Shown piece after piece: positions 55,288 to 64,000 of a stretch of 64,000 nt of DNA. The first letter of the stretch is position 1, and each line of letters opens with the position of its first letter. Source of the DNA: Drosophila miranda (taxonomy: Eukaryota > Arthropoda > Insecta > Diptera > Drosophilidae). The position numbers were made by a program, and so were the translations under genes. The stretch is from contig NW_022881603.1 of assembly GCF_003369915.1 (NCBI RefSeq), forward strand, positions 43,835,723 to 43,899,722. The letters are read 5' to 3'. The notes under the pieces were generated by a model. It searched no databases, was not told the DNA's origin, and was given only the letters and a program-made list of their open reading frames with translations.

Positions 55288-55479
55288 ATGTGTGTGTTAA
55301 TTGTTGATAGTACAAAAACTGTTTATGACTTCGTACGAAAACATTTGGAACAGATAGCAGCTAAGATGAGACTTAAATTGTTCTTTATTCTGTTGTTGAT
55401 TATTCTAGCAATGGTTTTATTAATGACGAAAGTCAGTGCCAAACGATGGGCTGATGGAGTAGATGGAGTGTGTGCCTAA
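55288..55479 (+). CDS. ORF64 copy 11 (63 aa), hypothetical micropeptide
   Basis: Same 3-bp deletion as copy 9 (HLEQIAAK). The poly(A) signal is normal here (AATAAA), so the loss in copy 9 came after the two cassettes split. Confidence 0.45.
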   Translation: MCVLIVDSTKTVYDFVRKHLEQIAAKMRLKLFFILLLIILAMVLLMTKVSAKRWADGVDGVCA

Positions 55480-55617
55480 TCACTTTTTATAGTGTTAAAT
55501 TATACCAATAAAGATGATGTAGCAAGCTTAGCGATAGTTGATTTAAACAAGTAAATTCATTATTTTTGAGATACCAGCTGATCTCAAAGCGTAGAGCTCT
55601 GAGATACACTACTCACA

Positions 55618-55964
55618 ATGCAGGCAGCCGAAACTGAGGTTTGCACATACCTATCTATCAAGTGTAGACCTCAAAGTATTATAATTCAACTAACTAATCG
55701 CCAATTCCACAGCCCAAGCGTACCAAGAGTTATATTTATGAGGTATACCGACTTTTAGAGGAAAAGCCAGGGGTTGAAGAAATATTAATCATGAATCGTT
55801 CCGGTGTGCCGATCAAAACGTCAATGGAACGCCAAGACGCACTTCAACATGCCTGTCTTTATGAGAATTTGCGTGAAAAGTGTCAGGCATTTCTATCAAA
55901 AATGGAGCCACCACAGCTCCTGACCATGTTGCAAGATAACCGTTTTGGTAGGTTGAGGATCTAA
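55618..55964 (+). pseudogene. Roadblock-type light chain copy 11, shortened C-terminus (90 aa)
   Basis: Exon 1 is 55618-55638 and exon 2 is 55713-55964. It has the same QDNRFGRLRI ending as copy 9 but keeps IKT in the GVPIKTSME turn. Hence the C-terminal replacement predates the 9-bp deletion of copy 9. Confidence 0.7.
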
Positions 55965-56315
55965 ATCGTCATTCCTCCAATTTTTCTTCTTACACGTAAA
56001 ACATTCTCACTTTGTACACAGCCCAAACACAACAAACTGTTCATTTATGTGACTACCTGAATATAAATTCAATCAAATAAGTAATAAATAGTCCTCAGAG
56101 CTTCAGCTTAAAAACAAAATATATTCCAAAAACAGATGACATTTTCTGACCAACAGAAAGTAAATATATTCTTGTACTCGTATTTATAAAACACATACTC
56201 TTCAGTATGTACAACATAAACGTTAAGTTCTTCTAGAACTAATGTAAAATATTGAGTTTGGTTGTCCGTTGTGTATTTAAATGGATTAATCCTTCTATCG
56301 GAAACAGTGCCCGAA

Positions 56316-57049
56316 TCAGAGCAGATTTAGCTTGGACAACGTCAAGTCATTCTCGTCAACAGGGGACACCGTTAGTTTCATTTTGTGCTCCTTGGCCATT
56401 TTGGATAACATTACAATGTACGAGTTTATATAGGCACCCTGCAAAAGTCCCCCCGACGATTTTTCGGAACTCTCAAGCTCCTTCACAAGTTCTTCAACAC
56501 TGGGATTACATTTGGTTTCATCCTTTACTTCTTTAAACTTCTGGCCTGACAACGCACGAGTCCAAATGTCCTGAGATGCCTCTTTGTATTTTTTGATTTT
56601 CTTGTCCAGGTCAGTAATCTTAGCACTGATCTCATTGTTATCGGGCTGCTTGGCTTGAGCCTGCATAAAAATTCACCGAGCATCCTTATATTCGCCTAAG
56701 GCGGACAGGGTGCAACCTTCCTGGTAGAGGGCCTTACAGGAAGGCTTATTTTCAGTGAGACGCCGCAAGGCTTTCATCGTAATGCACACGCGTTTGGGAT
56801 TATGCAATTTATTGTAGCAGATCATCAAGTTTTGCTGGAAAAGTTAAAAAAAAACACATAAGTGGGGATGAGCCACGACGCTACAAGTTGCATAGTTACA
56901 TTGAGAGTGATCAACAGAGCGATTTGCTTGCGCTCATCCTCATCATTGGCTAGACGGCAATACTTTAGAGCGCTTACGGCCCGCTCGAAGGCAGTGACGG
57001 CGTTGCGGTAGCGAAAGCGCTTCACACAGTCCTTGCCATGCATGTGCAT
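56316..57049 (-). pseudogene. shu: shutdown copy 12, 3' fragment broken by the same inversion
   Basis: Exon 3 is 56316-56834 and the exon 2 remnant is 56885-57049, with the identical breakpoint and filler as at 48563. Exon 3 has an extra TGA (56673-56675; TGT to TGA in DARCIF). The stretch 56250-56470 has unusually many private substitutions compared with other copies. Confidence 0.9.
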
Positions 57050-58918
57050 CAATGAGCATCATCGGCGTCATCATGGGAATTCGTCTTCGGTGCCCGTAAC
57101 GGTTATCAAATCCGTGGGAAAACTATCATCCTTGTTTCCCTCCACAATATTTTGGGGATCTTTCGCCCAGGGCTATTTGGATGGGCTGGATCTTTTAGTT
57201 GTTCTAGTTAAACACATAAAAAAGATTTTAATTGCCAACCTGGCTTTAGGGGTTTCAGAAATCCAGTCGATTGTGTCATATGCATAGCCGCGCGGATTCA
57301 GGTGTTGTTATTTCGAGTTTACCCACCCAACCATGTAAACACTGCTCTTTTATTCCGTGTTAGTCCTTAAGCCTTAATATATTCTCCTCCCAGTACCCCA
57401 TTGTAATTACTTTACTCCAATTAAATATCGACTAATCTTCATTGTATTTTCATTATAATAATCATATATTACAGACTGTCAGCGTCTGGCGTTTTGTGAG
57501 GATATGCGCCATCGAAGTTACTGAGCCATCACTTGGGAAGTGTGCCGTCTCAATGATTGCACATTAGTCAAAAATTCCGAACTTTTCTCGTCATGTATGT
57601 ATGACGATGAGAAAATTTAAATGCAAAACTGAAATATTATTATTATCAGCAATCAGTCTTGTTGGTGGCTTATAATTGGTTCTCAATCGCTGCAACGAAC
57701 CTGCATGCAAGCGGGGGTTATTTTACTGTAACTGTATGTAACAGTGATTAAATGTTGGGTTTTAAAAACAGGGCTTAATTCTGGAGAGCACTTATTAAAT
57801 TTCGGCACGCGAATTGATGTATTGAGGCGGCCTTGGCATGTGCACCATGCACCCTTAACAGATTTAACTGATATTAGCCACATGTGCGAAAATTCTTTGG
57901 TAGAGGTTGGTTACCTGATGGGAGGGGCTATGTAACTTTCTTTTATTATACCCGATACTCAAAATGAGTATTGGAGTATATTAGATTTGTGGTAAAAGTG
58001 GATGTGTGTAACGTCCAGAAGGAATCGTTTCCGACCCAATAAAGTATATATATTCTGGATCAGCATCAATAGCCGAGGCGATTGAGCCCTGAATGTCTGT
58101 CCGTCTGTCCGTCCGTCCGTCTGTCCGTCCCCTTCAGCGCCTAGTGCTCAAAGACTATAAGAGCTAGAGAAACGATGTTTTGGATCCAGACTTCTGTGAT
58201 ATGTCACTGCTACAAGAATATTTCAAAAAAAATGTAGAGTTGCGGCGTCCGCAGCAACTCACAACGTTCCCCCTCGTTTTATTATTACAAAATTAAATTT
58301 TTTAATTACTTTTCAAATACGCAGATAGATTTGGGGCGTTAGAAATGTTTAATGAATTCGTGGTTTTTCATGGTGTGGTTTTATCTATTCGTTCTATGAA
58401 CTGGCACATCTACATATGTATGTACTCAGGAGTACTTAAAAGTAGCTAATCGTGTAGAAAACAAACTTTGTGGGCAGTTCGACCTTTTTCGTTACAACAT
58501 TTTTTTATTTATATAAAAAGTTCAATAAAAGGGAGTGGCTAAAATTAGCATATCTTGAATCAAAATCGAGAATTATGGTTTCCCATCCTCGACGGAACGA
58601 TTAACCCATTGTCGCCCAAGGCGGTTTTTTAATATTTCACCAAAAATAAAGAAAATTTAATCATTTTGGCGCTGTTACAGTGAAAGATATCGTGTGTGTG
58701 TTTTTTCTTTTTGTAATTTCAGAGAAAAGATTTACAAACAGTATTATTTTTCGCAGTTTAACTCAATTTGTTATCCTGTTTAATTAAAGAGGTCATAAGT
58801 GTGCTAAGGTCGTTTTTTCATCGGTATATACTTGGTATATTTCTGAGGGTGTCACTGCCTAGCGCGCATTTTTGTAATTAACCCAAACAAGTTAAAGTTG
58901 GGAAAAAGTGTGGAAAAA
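57050..58918. other. Inverted divergent intergenic region before shu copy 13
   Basis: It begins with the same filler as at 48564 and holds a partial DINE-1-like element (57948-58230) that abuts 'aatgtagagttgcggcgtcc'. Then it follows the normal shu-proximal sequence in reverse. It resembles 48564-50247 on the left side but a different long-type haplotype on the right side, so it is a recombinant. No gene seen. Confidence 0.6.
57948..58230. mobile_element. DINE-1/Helentron-like element, partial, inverted
   Basis: It has the ATACCCGATAC end and the (GTCY)n array (about 58097-58130). The distal half is deleted through a poly(A) junction ('tttcaaaaaaaatgtagag'). Confidence 0.7.
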
Positions 58919-60367
58919 ATGGAAGATAATTTTTCATATTGCACTCAAATGCTCAAGGAACCACTGCAACTTGGGTAAGCATCGAAATTTGATACATTTG
59001 CACAATCATGTGCTGCCTAGACGCTGCCTCTTACTCTTCTAGAAAACTCGTTGGCTCTGGCTCACAATTTGAGGTAGAACAGTCGCCACTTGGGGCTGGC
59101 GATGATGATTTTAATGTCGACGAAATGGAAGATTGTGATAACGCTCCAGAAGAGCTCGCTTCTCCATCGACCCAATCGTTCGAGTAACTCAAAAAATTGA
59201 TGGAGCCGATCAATGAGAACATTTTTAAGCGCATCACACGTGAGGGGCACCAGGGCCGAGGTCTGGTGCCAGACAAGGCACGTGTCGCGGTGCGCTATAG
59301 TGGTTATTGGGAAGGCGAGAGTTCTCCTTTTGATTCCTCATTGATGCGCCGAACTAAATTCTATTTTGAGACCGGTGCAGGTTGCGATGTGCTAGAAGGC
59401 CTCCAGGCTGCTGTACTTACCATGCGCCCATATGAAAAAGACGAATTTATTATATCCTATAAGTTGCTATTTCACGAGATGGGCTGCCCGCCGCGCATTA
59501 AACCACGTTCGGATGGACTTTTCAAAATCGAAGTTCTTCACTTCACATTGATCGGGGACTCAGATGCCTTCGCGTCAATGGCCGCTGTGGATCGGGACAA
59601 GTTTGCAATAGTTTACCCCAAGGCATTAGACATGCACATGCATGGCAAGGACTGTGTGAAGCGCTTTCGCTACCGCAACGCCGTCACTGCCTTCGAGCGG
59701 GCCGGAAGCTCTCTAAACTATTGCCGTTTAGCCAATGATGAGGATGAGCGCAAGCAAATCGCTCTGTTGATCACTCTCAATGTAACTATGCAACTTGTAG
59801 CGTCGTGGCTCATCCCCACTTATGTGTTTTTTTTTTTAACTTTTCCAGCAAAACTTGATGATCTGCTACAATAAATTGCATAATCCCAAACGCGTGTGCA
59901 TTACGATGAAAGCCTTGCGGCGTCTCACTGAAAATAAGCCTTCCTGTAAGGCCCTCTACCAGGAAGGTTGCGCCCTGTCCGCCTTAGGCGAATATAAGGA
60001 TGCTCGGTGTATATTTATGCAGGCTCAAGCCAAGCAGCCCGATAACAATGAGATCAGTGCTAAGATTACTGACCTGGACAAGAAAATCAAAAAATACAAA
60101 GAGGCATCTCAGGACATTTGGACTCGTGCGTTGTCAGGCCAGAAGTTTAAAGAAGTAAAGGATGAAACCAAATGTAATCCCAGTGTTGAAGAACTTGTGA
60201 AGGAGCTTGAGACTTCCGGAAAATCGTCGGTGGCACTTTTGCGGGGTGCCTATATAAACTCGGACATTGTAATGTTATCCAAAATGGCCAAGGAGCACAA
60301 AATGAAACTAACGGTGTCCCCTATTGACGAGAATGACTTGACGTTGTCCAAGCTAAATCTGCACTGA
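58919..60367 (+). pseudogene. shu: shutdown copy 13 (inverted), nonsense before FKBP domain
   Basis: Exon 1 is 58919-58974, intron 1 is 58975-59042, exon 2 is 59043-59796, intron 2 is 59797-59848 and exon 3 is 59849-60367. TAA at 59185-59187 and the 12-bp linker deletion match copy 11. Differences from copy 11 are few (for example AGSSL for AVSSL and KEASQD for KESSQD). This copy shows the gene on the plus strand and makes the splice sites easiest to read: CTTGG|gtaagc, cttctag|AAAA, CAACTT|gtagcg, ttccag|CAAAAC. Confidence 0.87.
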
Positions 60368-60762
60368 TTCGGGCGCTGTTTCCCATTGAAGGATTAATCC
60401 ATTTAAATAAAAAACAGACAACCAAATTCAATATTTTACATTAGTTCTAGAAGAACTTAACGTTTATGTTGTACATACTGAAGAGTAAGAAAATGAAAAT
60501 ACGAGTACAAGAATATATTTACTTTCTGTTGGTCAGAAAATGTGGTCTGTTTTTGGAATATATTTTGTTTTTAAGCTGAAGCTCTGAGGACTATTTATTA
60601 CTTATTTGATTGAATTTATATTCAGGTAGTCACATAAATGAACAGTTTGTTGTGTTTGGGCTGTGTACAAAGTGAGAAGAATGTTTTACGTGTAAGAAGT
60701 TGGATGACTAACAACGTAGATATATGTAGGAGCAATTATTTAAAAATTGGAGGAATGACGAT

Positions 60763-61166
60763 TTAGATCCTCAACCTTAAGATGTGTATCCTTTGGATTT
60801 TGCACTTGCCATCAGGTGTTAGCAGGACCTCGTGGAATCTGGTACGGACTCGCAACATGGTCAGGAGCTGTGGTGGCTCCATTTTTGATAGAAATGCCTG
60901 ACACTTTTCACGCAAATTCTCATAAAGACAGGCATGTTGAAGTGCGTCTTGGCGTTCCATTGACGTTTTGATCGGCACACCGGAACGATTCATGATTAAT
61001 ATTTCTTCAACCCCTGGCTTTTCCTCTAAAAGTCGGTATACCTCATAAATATAACTCTTGGTACGCTTGGGCTGTGGAATTGGCGATTAGTTAGTTGAAT
61101 TATAATACTTTGAGGTCTACACTTGATAGATAGGTATGTGCAAACCTCAGTTTCGGCTGCCTGCAT
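60763..61166 (-). CDS. Roadblock-type dynein light chain, copy 13 (intact, inverted)
   Basis: Exon 1 is 61146-61166 and exon 2 is 60763-61071 on the minus strand; 109 aa with the complete C-terminal strand. Splice sites are normal. No lesion seen. Confidence 0.83.
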
Positions 61167-61304
61167 TGTGAGTAGTGTATCTCAGAGCTCTACGCTTTGA
61201 GATCAGCTGGTATCTCAAAAATAATGAATTTACTTGTTTAAATCAACTATCGCTAAGCTTGCTACATCATCTTTATTGGTATAATTTAACACTATAAAAA
61301 GTGA

Positions 61305-61499
61305 TTAGGCACACACTCCATCTACTCCATCAGCCCATCGTTTGGCACTGACTTTCGTCATTAATAAAACCATTGCTAGAATAATCAACAACAGAATAAA
61401 GAACAATTTAAGTCTCATCTTAGCTGCTATCTTTAGTTGCAAATGTTTTCGTACGAAGTCATAAACAGTTTTTGTACTATCAACAATTAACACACACAT
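61305..61499 (-). CDS. ORF64 copy 13 (inverted), hypothetical micropeptide
   Basis: 64 codons on the minus strand with VDGVCA tail and one private change (HLQLK for HLELK). AATAAA is present on the minus strand. Confidence 0.45.
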   Translation of the reverse strand: MCVLIVDSTKTVYDFVRKHLQLKIAAKMRLKLFFILLLIILAMVLLMTKVSAKRWADGVDGVCA

Positions 61500-63981
61500 T
61501 TTAAACCATGAAAATGGAATTATGACTGGATTGAATGGAGTAAAAACTCAAATTTAATTAAAAATTTAAAAAAATTTTGTCGGCTAGTTTTAAATTGACC
61601 AAAAGGGTATGTTAATGCAAGCAGTTTATTTAAGTGTGGACTGCTTGCTCAACAAAATTCACAAATTTCCGATTTTTGTGGAGAGACCTGTTTGGTGCTG
61701 CGCGTTGAGTCTCAAATTTGATTGCGTTTTTGAAATGAATCGCTGAGAGCGGCGGGTGCCCCTCTATTTGGCCGGGTTTAATTTTACAATAATTAATGCC
61801 GTAAATGCAAGCGGAGGTAGATTCATTGAACAGGTGGGAATTCGCCTTCGGTGCCCGTAACGGTTATCAAATCCGTGGGAAAACTATCATCCTTGTTTCC
61901 CTCCACAATATTTTGGGGGATCTTTCGCCCAGGGCTATTTGGATGGGCTGGATCTTTTAGTTGTTCTAGTTAAACACATAAAAAAGATTTTAATTGCCAA
62001 CCTGGCGTTAGGGGTTTCAGAAATCCAGTCGATTGTGTCATATGTATAGCCGCGCGGATTCAGGTGTTGTTATTTCGAGTTTACCCACCCAACCATGTAA
62101 ACACTGCTCTTTTATTCCGTGTTAGTCCTTAAGCCTTAATATATTCTCCTCCCAGTACCCCATTGTAATTACTTTACTCCAATTAAATATCGACTAATCT
62201 TCATTGTATTTTCATTATAATAATCATATATTACAGACTGTCAGCGTCTGGCGTTTTGTGAGGATATGCGCCCTCGAAGTTACTGAGCCATCACTTGGGA
62301 AGTGTGCCGTCTCAATGATTGCACATTATTCAAAAATTCCGAACTTTTCTCGTCACTTTTTCTGACGATGAGAAAATTTAAATGCAAAACTGAAATATTA
62401 TTATTATCAGCAATCAGTCTTGTTGGTGGCTTATAATTGGTTCTCAATCGCTGCAACGAACCTGCATGCAAGCGGGGGTTATTTAACTGTAACTTTATGT
62501 AACAGTGATTAAATGTTGGGTTTTAAAAACAGGGCTTAATTCTGGAGAGCACTTATTAAATTTCGGCACGCGAATTGATGTATTGAGGCGGCCTTGGCAT
62601 GTGCACCATGCCCCCTTAACAGATTTAACTGATATTAGCCACATGTGCGAAAATTCTTTGGTAGAGGTTGGTTACCTGATGGGAGGGGCTATGTAACTTT
62701 CTTTTATTATACCCGATACTCAAAATGAGTATTGGGGTATATTAGATTTGTGGTAAAAGTGGATGTGTGTAACGTCCAGAAGGAATCGTTTCCGACCCAA
62801 TAAAGTATATATATTCTGGATCAGCATCAATAGCCGAGGCGATTGAGCCCTGAATGTCTGTCCGTCTGTCCGTCCGTCCGTCTGTCCGTCCCCTTCAGCG
62901 CCTAGTGCTCAAAGACTATAAGAGCTAGAGAAACGATGTTTTGGATCCAGACTTCTGTGATATGTCACTGCTACAAGAATATTTCAAAACTTTGCCCCCC
63001 CCACCACTTCCGACCACACAACGGGCGCAAATCTGTGGCATCCACAATTTCGACGATTCGAGAAAACTAAAAACGCGGAATCATAGATAACGACCATATC
63101 TATCAGATTGCTGAATCTGGATCAGATCAGATCATTTTTATAGCCAAAAGGAACAAATCAATTTGCAGTGGCTACGCAGCGCCCGACGTCACGGTCAGAC
63201 TGATTTTCTGTCTCTCTCGCACGCACTCTTTCTCGTGTCGTTTAATATTCGCGGCGTCTGCCGGAGGGGAGCCATACTGACTAAGTATCGGGTATAAATG
63301 TAGAGTTGCGGCGTCCGCAGCAACTCACAACGTTCCCCCTCGTTTTATTATTACAAAATTAAATTTTTTAATTACTTTTCAAATACGCAGATAGATTTGG
63401 GGCGTTAGAAATGTTTAATGAATTCGTGGTTTTTCATGGTGTGGTTTTATCTATTCGTTCTATGAACTGGCACATCTACATATGTATGTACTCAGGAGTA
63501 CTTAAAAGTAGCTAATCGTGTAGAAAACAAACTTTGTGGGCAGTTCGACCTTTTTCGTTACAACATTTTTTTATTTATATAAAAAGTTCAATAAAAGGGA
63601 GTGGCTAAAATTAGCATATCTTGAATCAAAATCGAGAAATATGGTTTCCCATCCTCGACGGAACGATTAACCCATTGTCGCCCAAGGCGGTTTTTTAATA
63701 TTCCACCAAATATAAAGAAAATTTAATCATTTTGGCGCTGTTACAGTGAAAGATATCGTGTGTGTTTTTTTTTTTTGTAACTTCAGAGAAAAGATTTACA
63801 AACAGTATTATTTTCGCAGTTTAACTCAATTTGTTATCCTGTATAATTAAAGAGGTCATAAGTGTGCTAAGGTCGTTTTTTCATCGGTATATACTTGGTA
63901 TATTTCTGAGGGTGTCACAGCCTAGCGCGCATTTTTGTAATTAACCCAAACAAGTTAAAGTTGGGAAAAAGTGTAGAAAAA
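61500..63981. other. Inverted long-type divergent intergenic region, cassette 13
   Basis: Full long-type plan in reverse. It has a private deletion near 61714 ('gagtctcaaatttgattgcg', about 50 bp lost) and a nearly full DINE-1-like element (62709-63296) whose G run is only a short C run here (62995-63001). No gene seen. Confidence 0.6.
62709..63296. mobile_element. DINE-1/Helentron-like element, full form, inverted (cassette 13)
   Basis: Reverse complement of the forms at 10113 and 53413, with both ATACCCGATAC-type ends, the (GTCY)n array near 62857-62890 and the GA-rich tract. Confidence 0.75.
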
Positions 63982-64000
63982 ATGGAAGATAATTTTTATA
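63982..64000 (+). CDS. shu: shutdown copy 14, start of exon 1 (cut by window end)
   Basis: The ATG and first codons of exon 1 (MEDNF...) are visible after the usual upstream sequence. Base 63975 (tagaaaaaatgg) and the last bases (tttata for ttcata) differ from other copies. The rest lies outside the window. Confidence 0.7.

Larger units (their letters stand above)
1..64000. repeat. Tandem array of shu-ORF64-roadblock cassettes
   Basis: The same cassette recurs through the whole window. Using the conserved 'tttctgaccaac' landmark between roadblock and shu, forward cassettes begin at 1 (partial), 4837, 7775, 12931, 27467, 30406, 33340, 38371, 43205, 47656, 51095 and 56143. Inverted cassette sequence occupies 48564-50695 and 57050-64000. 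By eye, copies differ at only a few per cent of sites, in non-coding as well as coding DNA, so amplification is recent or homogenised. Cassette lengths are 2938, 2939 and 2934 bp (short type: copies 2, 5, 6) or 4451-5156 bp (long type). Cassette 4 is 14536 bp because of a retrotransposon. Both ends run off the window, so total copy number is unknown. Confidence 0.95.
57050..64000 (-). repeat. Inverted cassettes at the right end
   Basis: From 57050 to the window end the array runs in the opposite orientation: inverted intergenic DNA (57075-58918), shu copy 13 on the plus strand, roadblock and ORF64 on the minus strand, another inverted intergenic region, and the start of a further plus-strand shu. 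With the forward cassettes to its left it forms large inverted repeats; for example 51279-52727 pairs with 58919-60367. Confidence 0.9.

Noticed and set aside
1..64000. CRISPR array or other prokaryotic repeat system
   Set aside because: Repeat units are kilobases long, with introns, poly(A) signals and fly transposons.

Overview
The window is eukaryotic, almost certainly Drosophila and probably the obscura species group (the group is inference). The signs are short GT-AG introns of 51-74 nt, AATAAA poly(A) signals, DINE-1/Helentron-type elements with (GTCY)n microsatellites, and a Ty3/gypsy LTR retrotransposon. It is not a set of unrelated genes. It is a recently amplified tandem array of one three-gene cassette.

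Each cassette holds (i) shutdown (shu), an FKBP-TPR co-chaperone of the piRNA pathway, on the minus strand; (ii) a divergent 64-codon gene for a hydrophobic or secreted micropeptide (called ORF64 here); and (iii) a roadblock/LC7-type dynein light chain gene with one intron, on the plus strand and convergent with the next shu. The shu model, rebuilt from splice sites, has three coding exons (56, 766 and 519 nt) and encodes 446 aa. Its true start lies in a short first exon. The conspicuous ATG at MCCLD lies inside intron 1.

Layout: 1-47655 holds nine cassettes in one orientation. Copies 2, 5 and 6 are short (about 2.94 kb) because they lack about 2 kb between shu and ORF64. The others run 4.4-5.2 kb. 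Cassette 4 carries a 9,707-bp LTR retrotransposon (17180-26886) in the intron of its roadblock gene, with 2,026-bp LTRs, a tRNA-Lys primer site, a Gag with an N-terminal RING-H2 finger, and Pol in the -1 frame behind an A AAA AAC slippery site. From 47656 to 64000 the array is rearranged. An inverted block (48564-50695) splits one shu, an 8.49-kb higher-order duplication repeats that junction at 57049, and 57050-64000 runs in inverted orientation.

Of thirteen substantial shu cassettes only three (copies 2, 4 and 7) keep the full reading frame. The others have nonsense or frameshift mutations, deletions or rearrangements, several shared in a mosaic pattern that suggests unequal exchange and gene conversion. 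Roadblock copies are intact (109 codons) in cassettes 1, 7, 8 and 13, and altered in the rest.

The main hypothesis is that a germline small-RNA gene and a dynein light chain gene were co-amplified, as has been reported for sex-chromosome arms races in flies. The inverted shu copies at the right end could make hairpin RNA against shu. This is inference from structure. Copy number, chromosome, expression and small RNAs need data not available here. Residual assembly error in such an array is possible.
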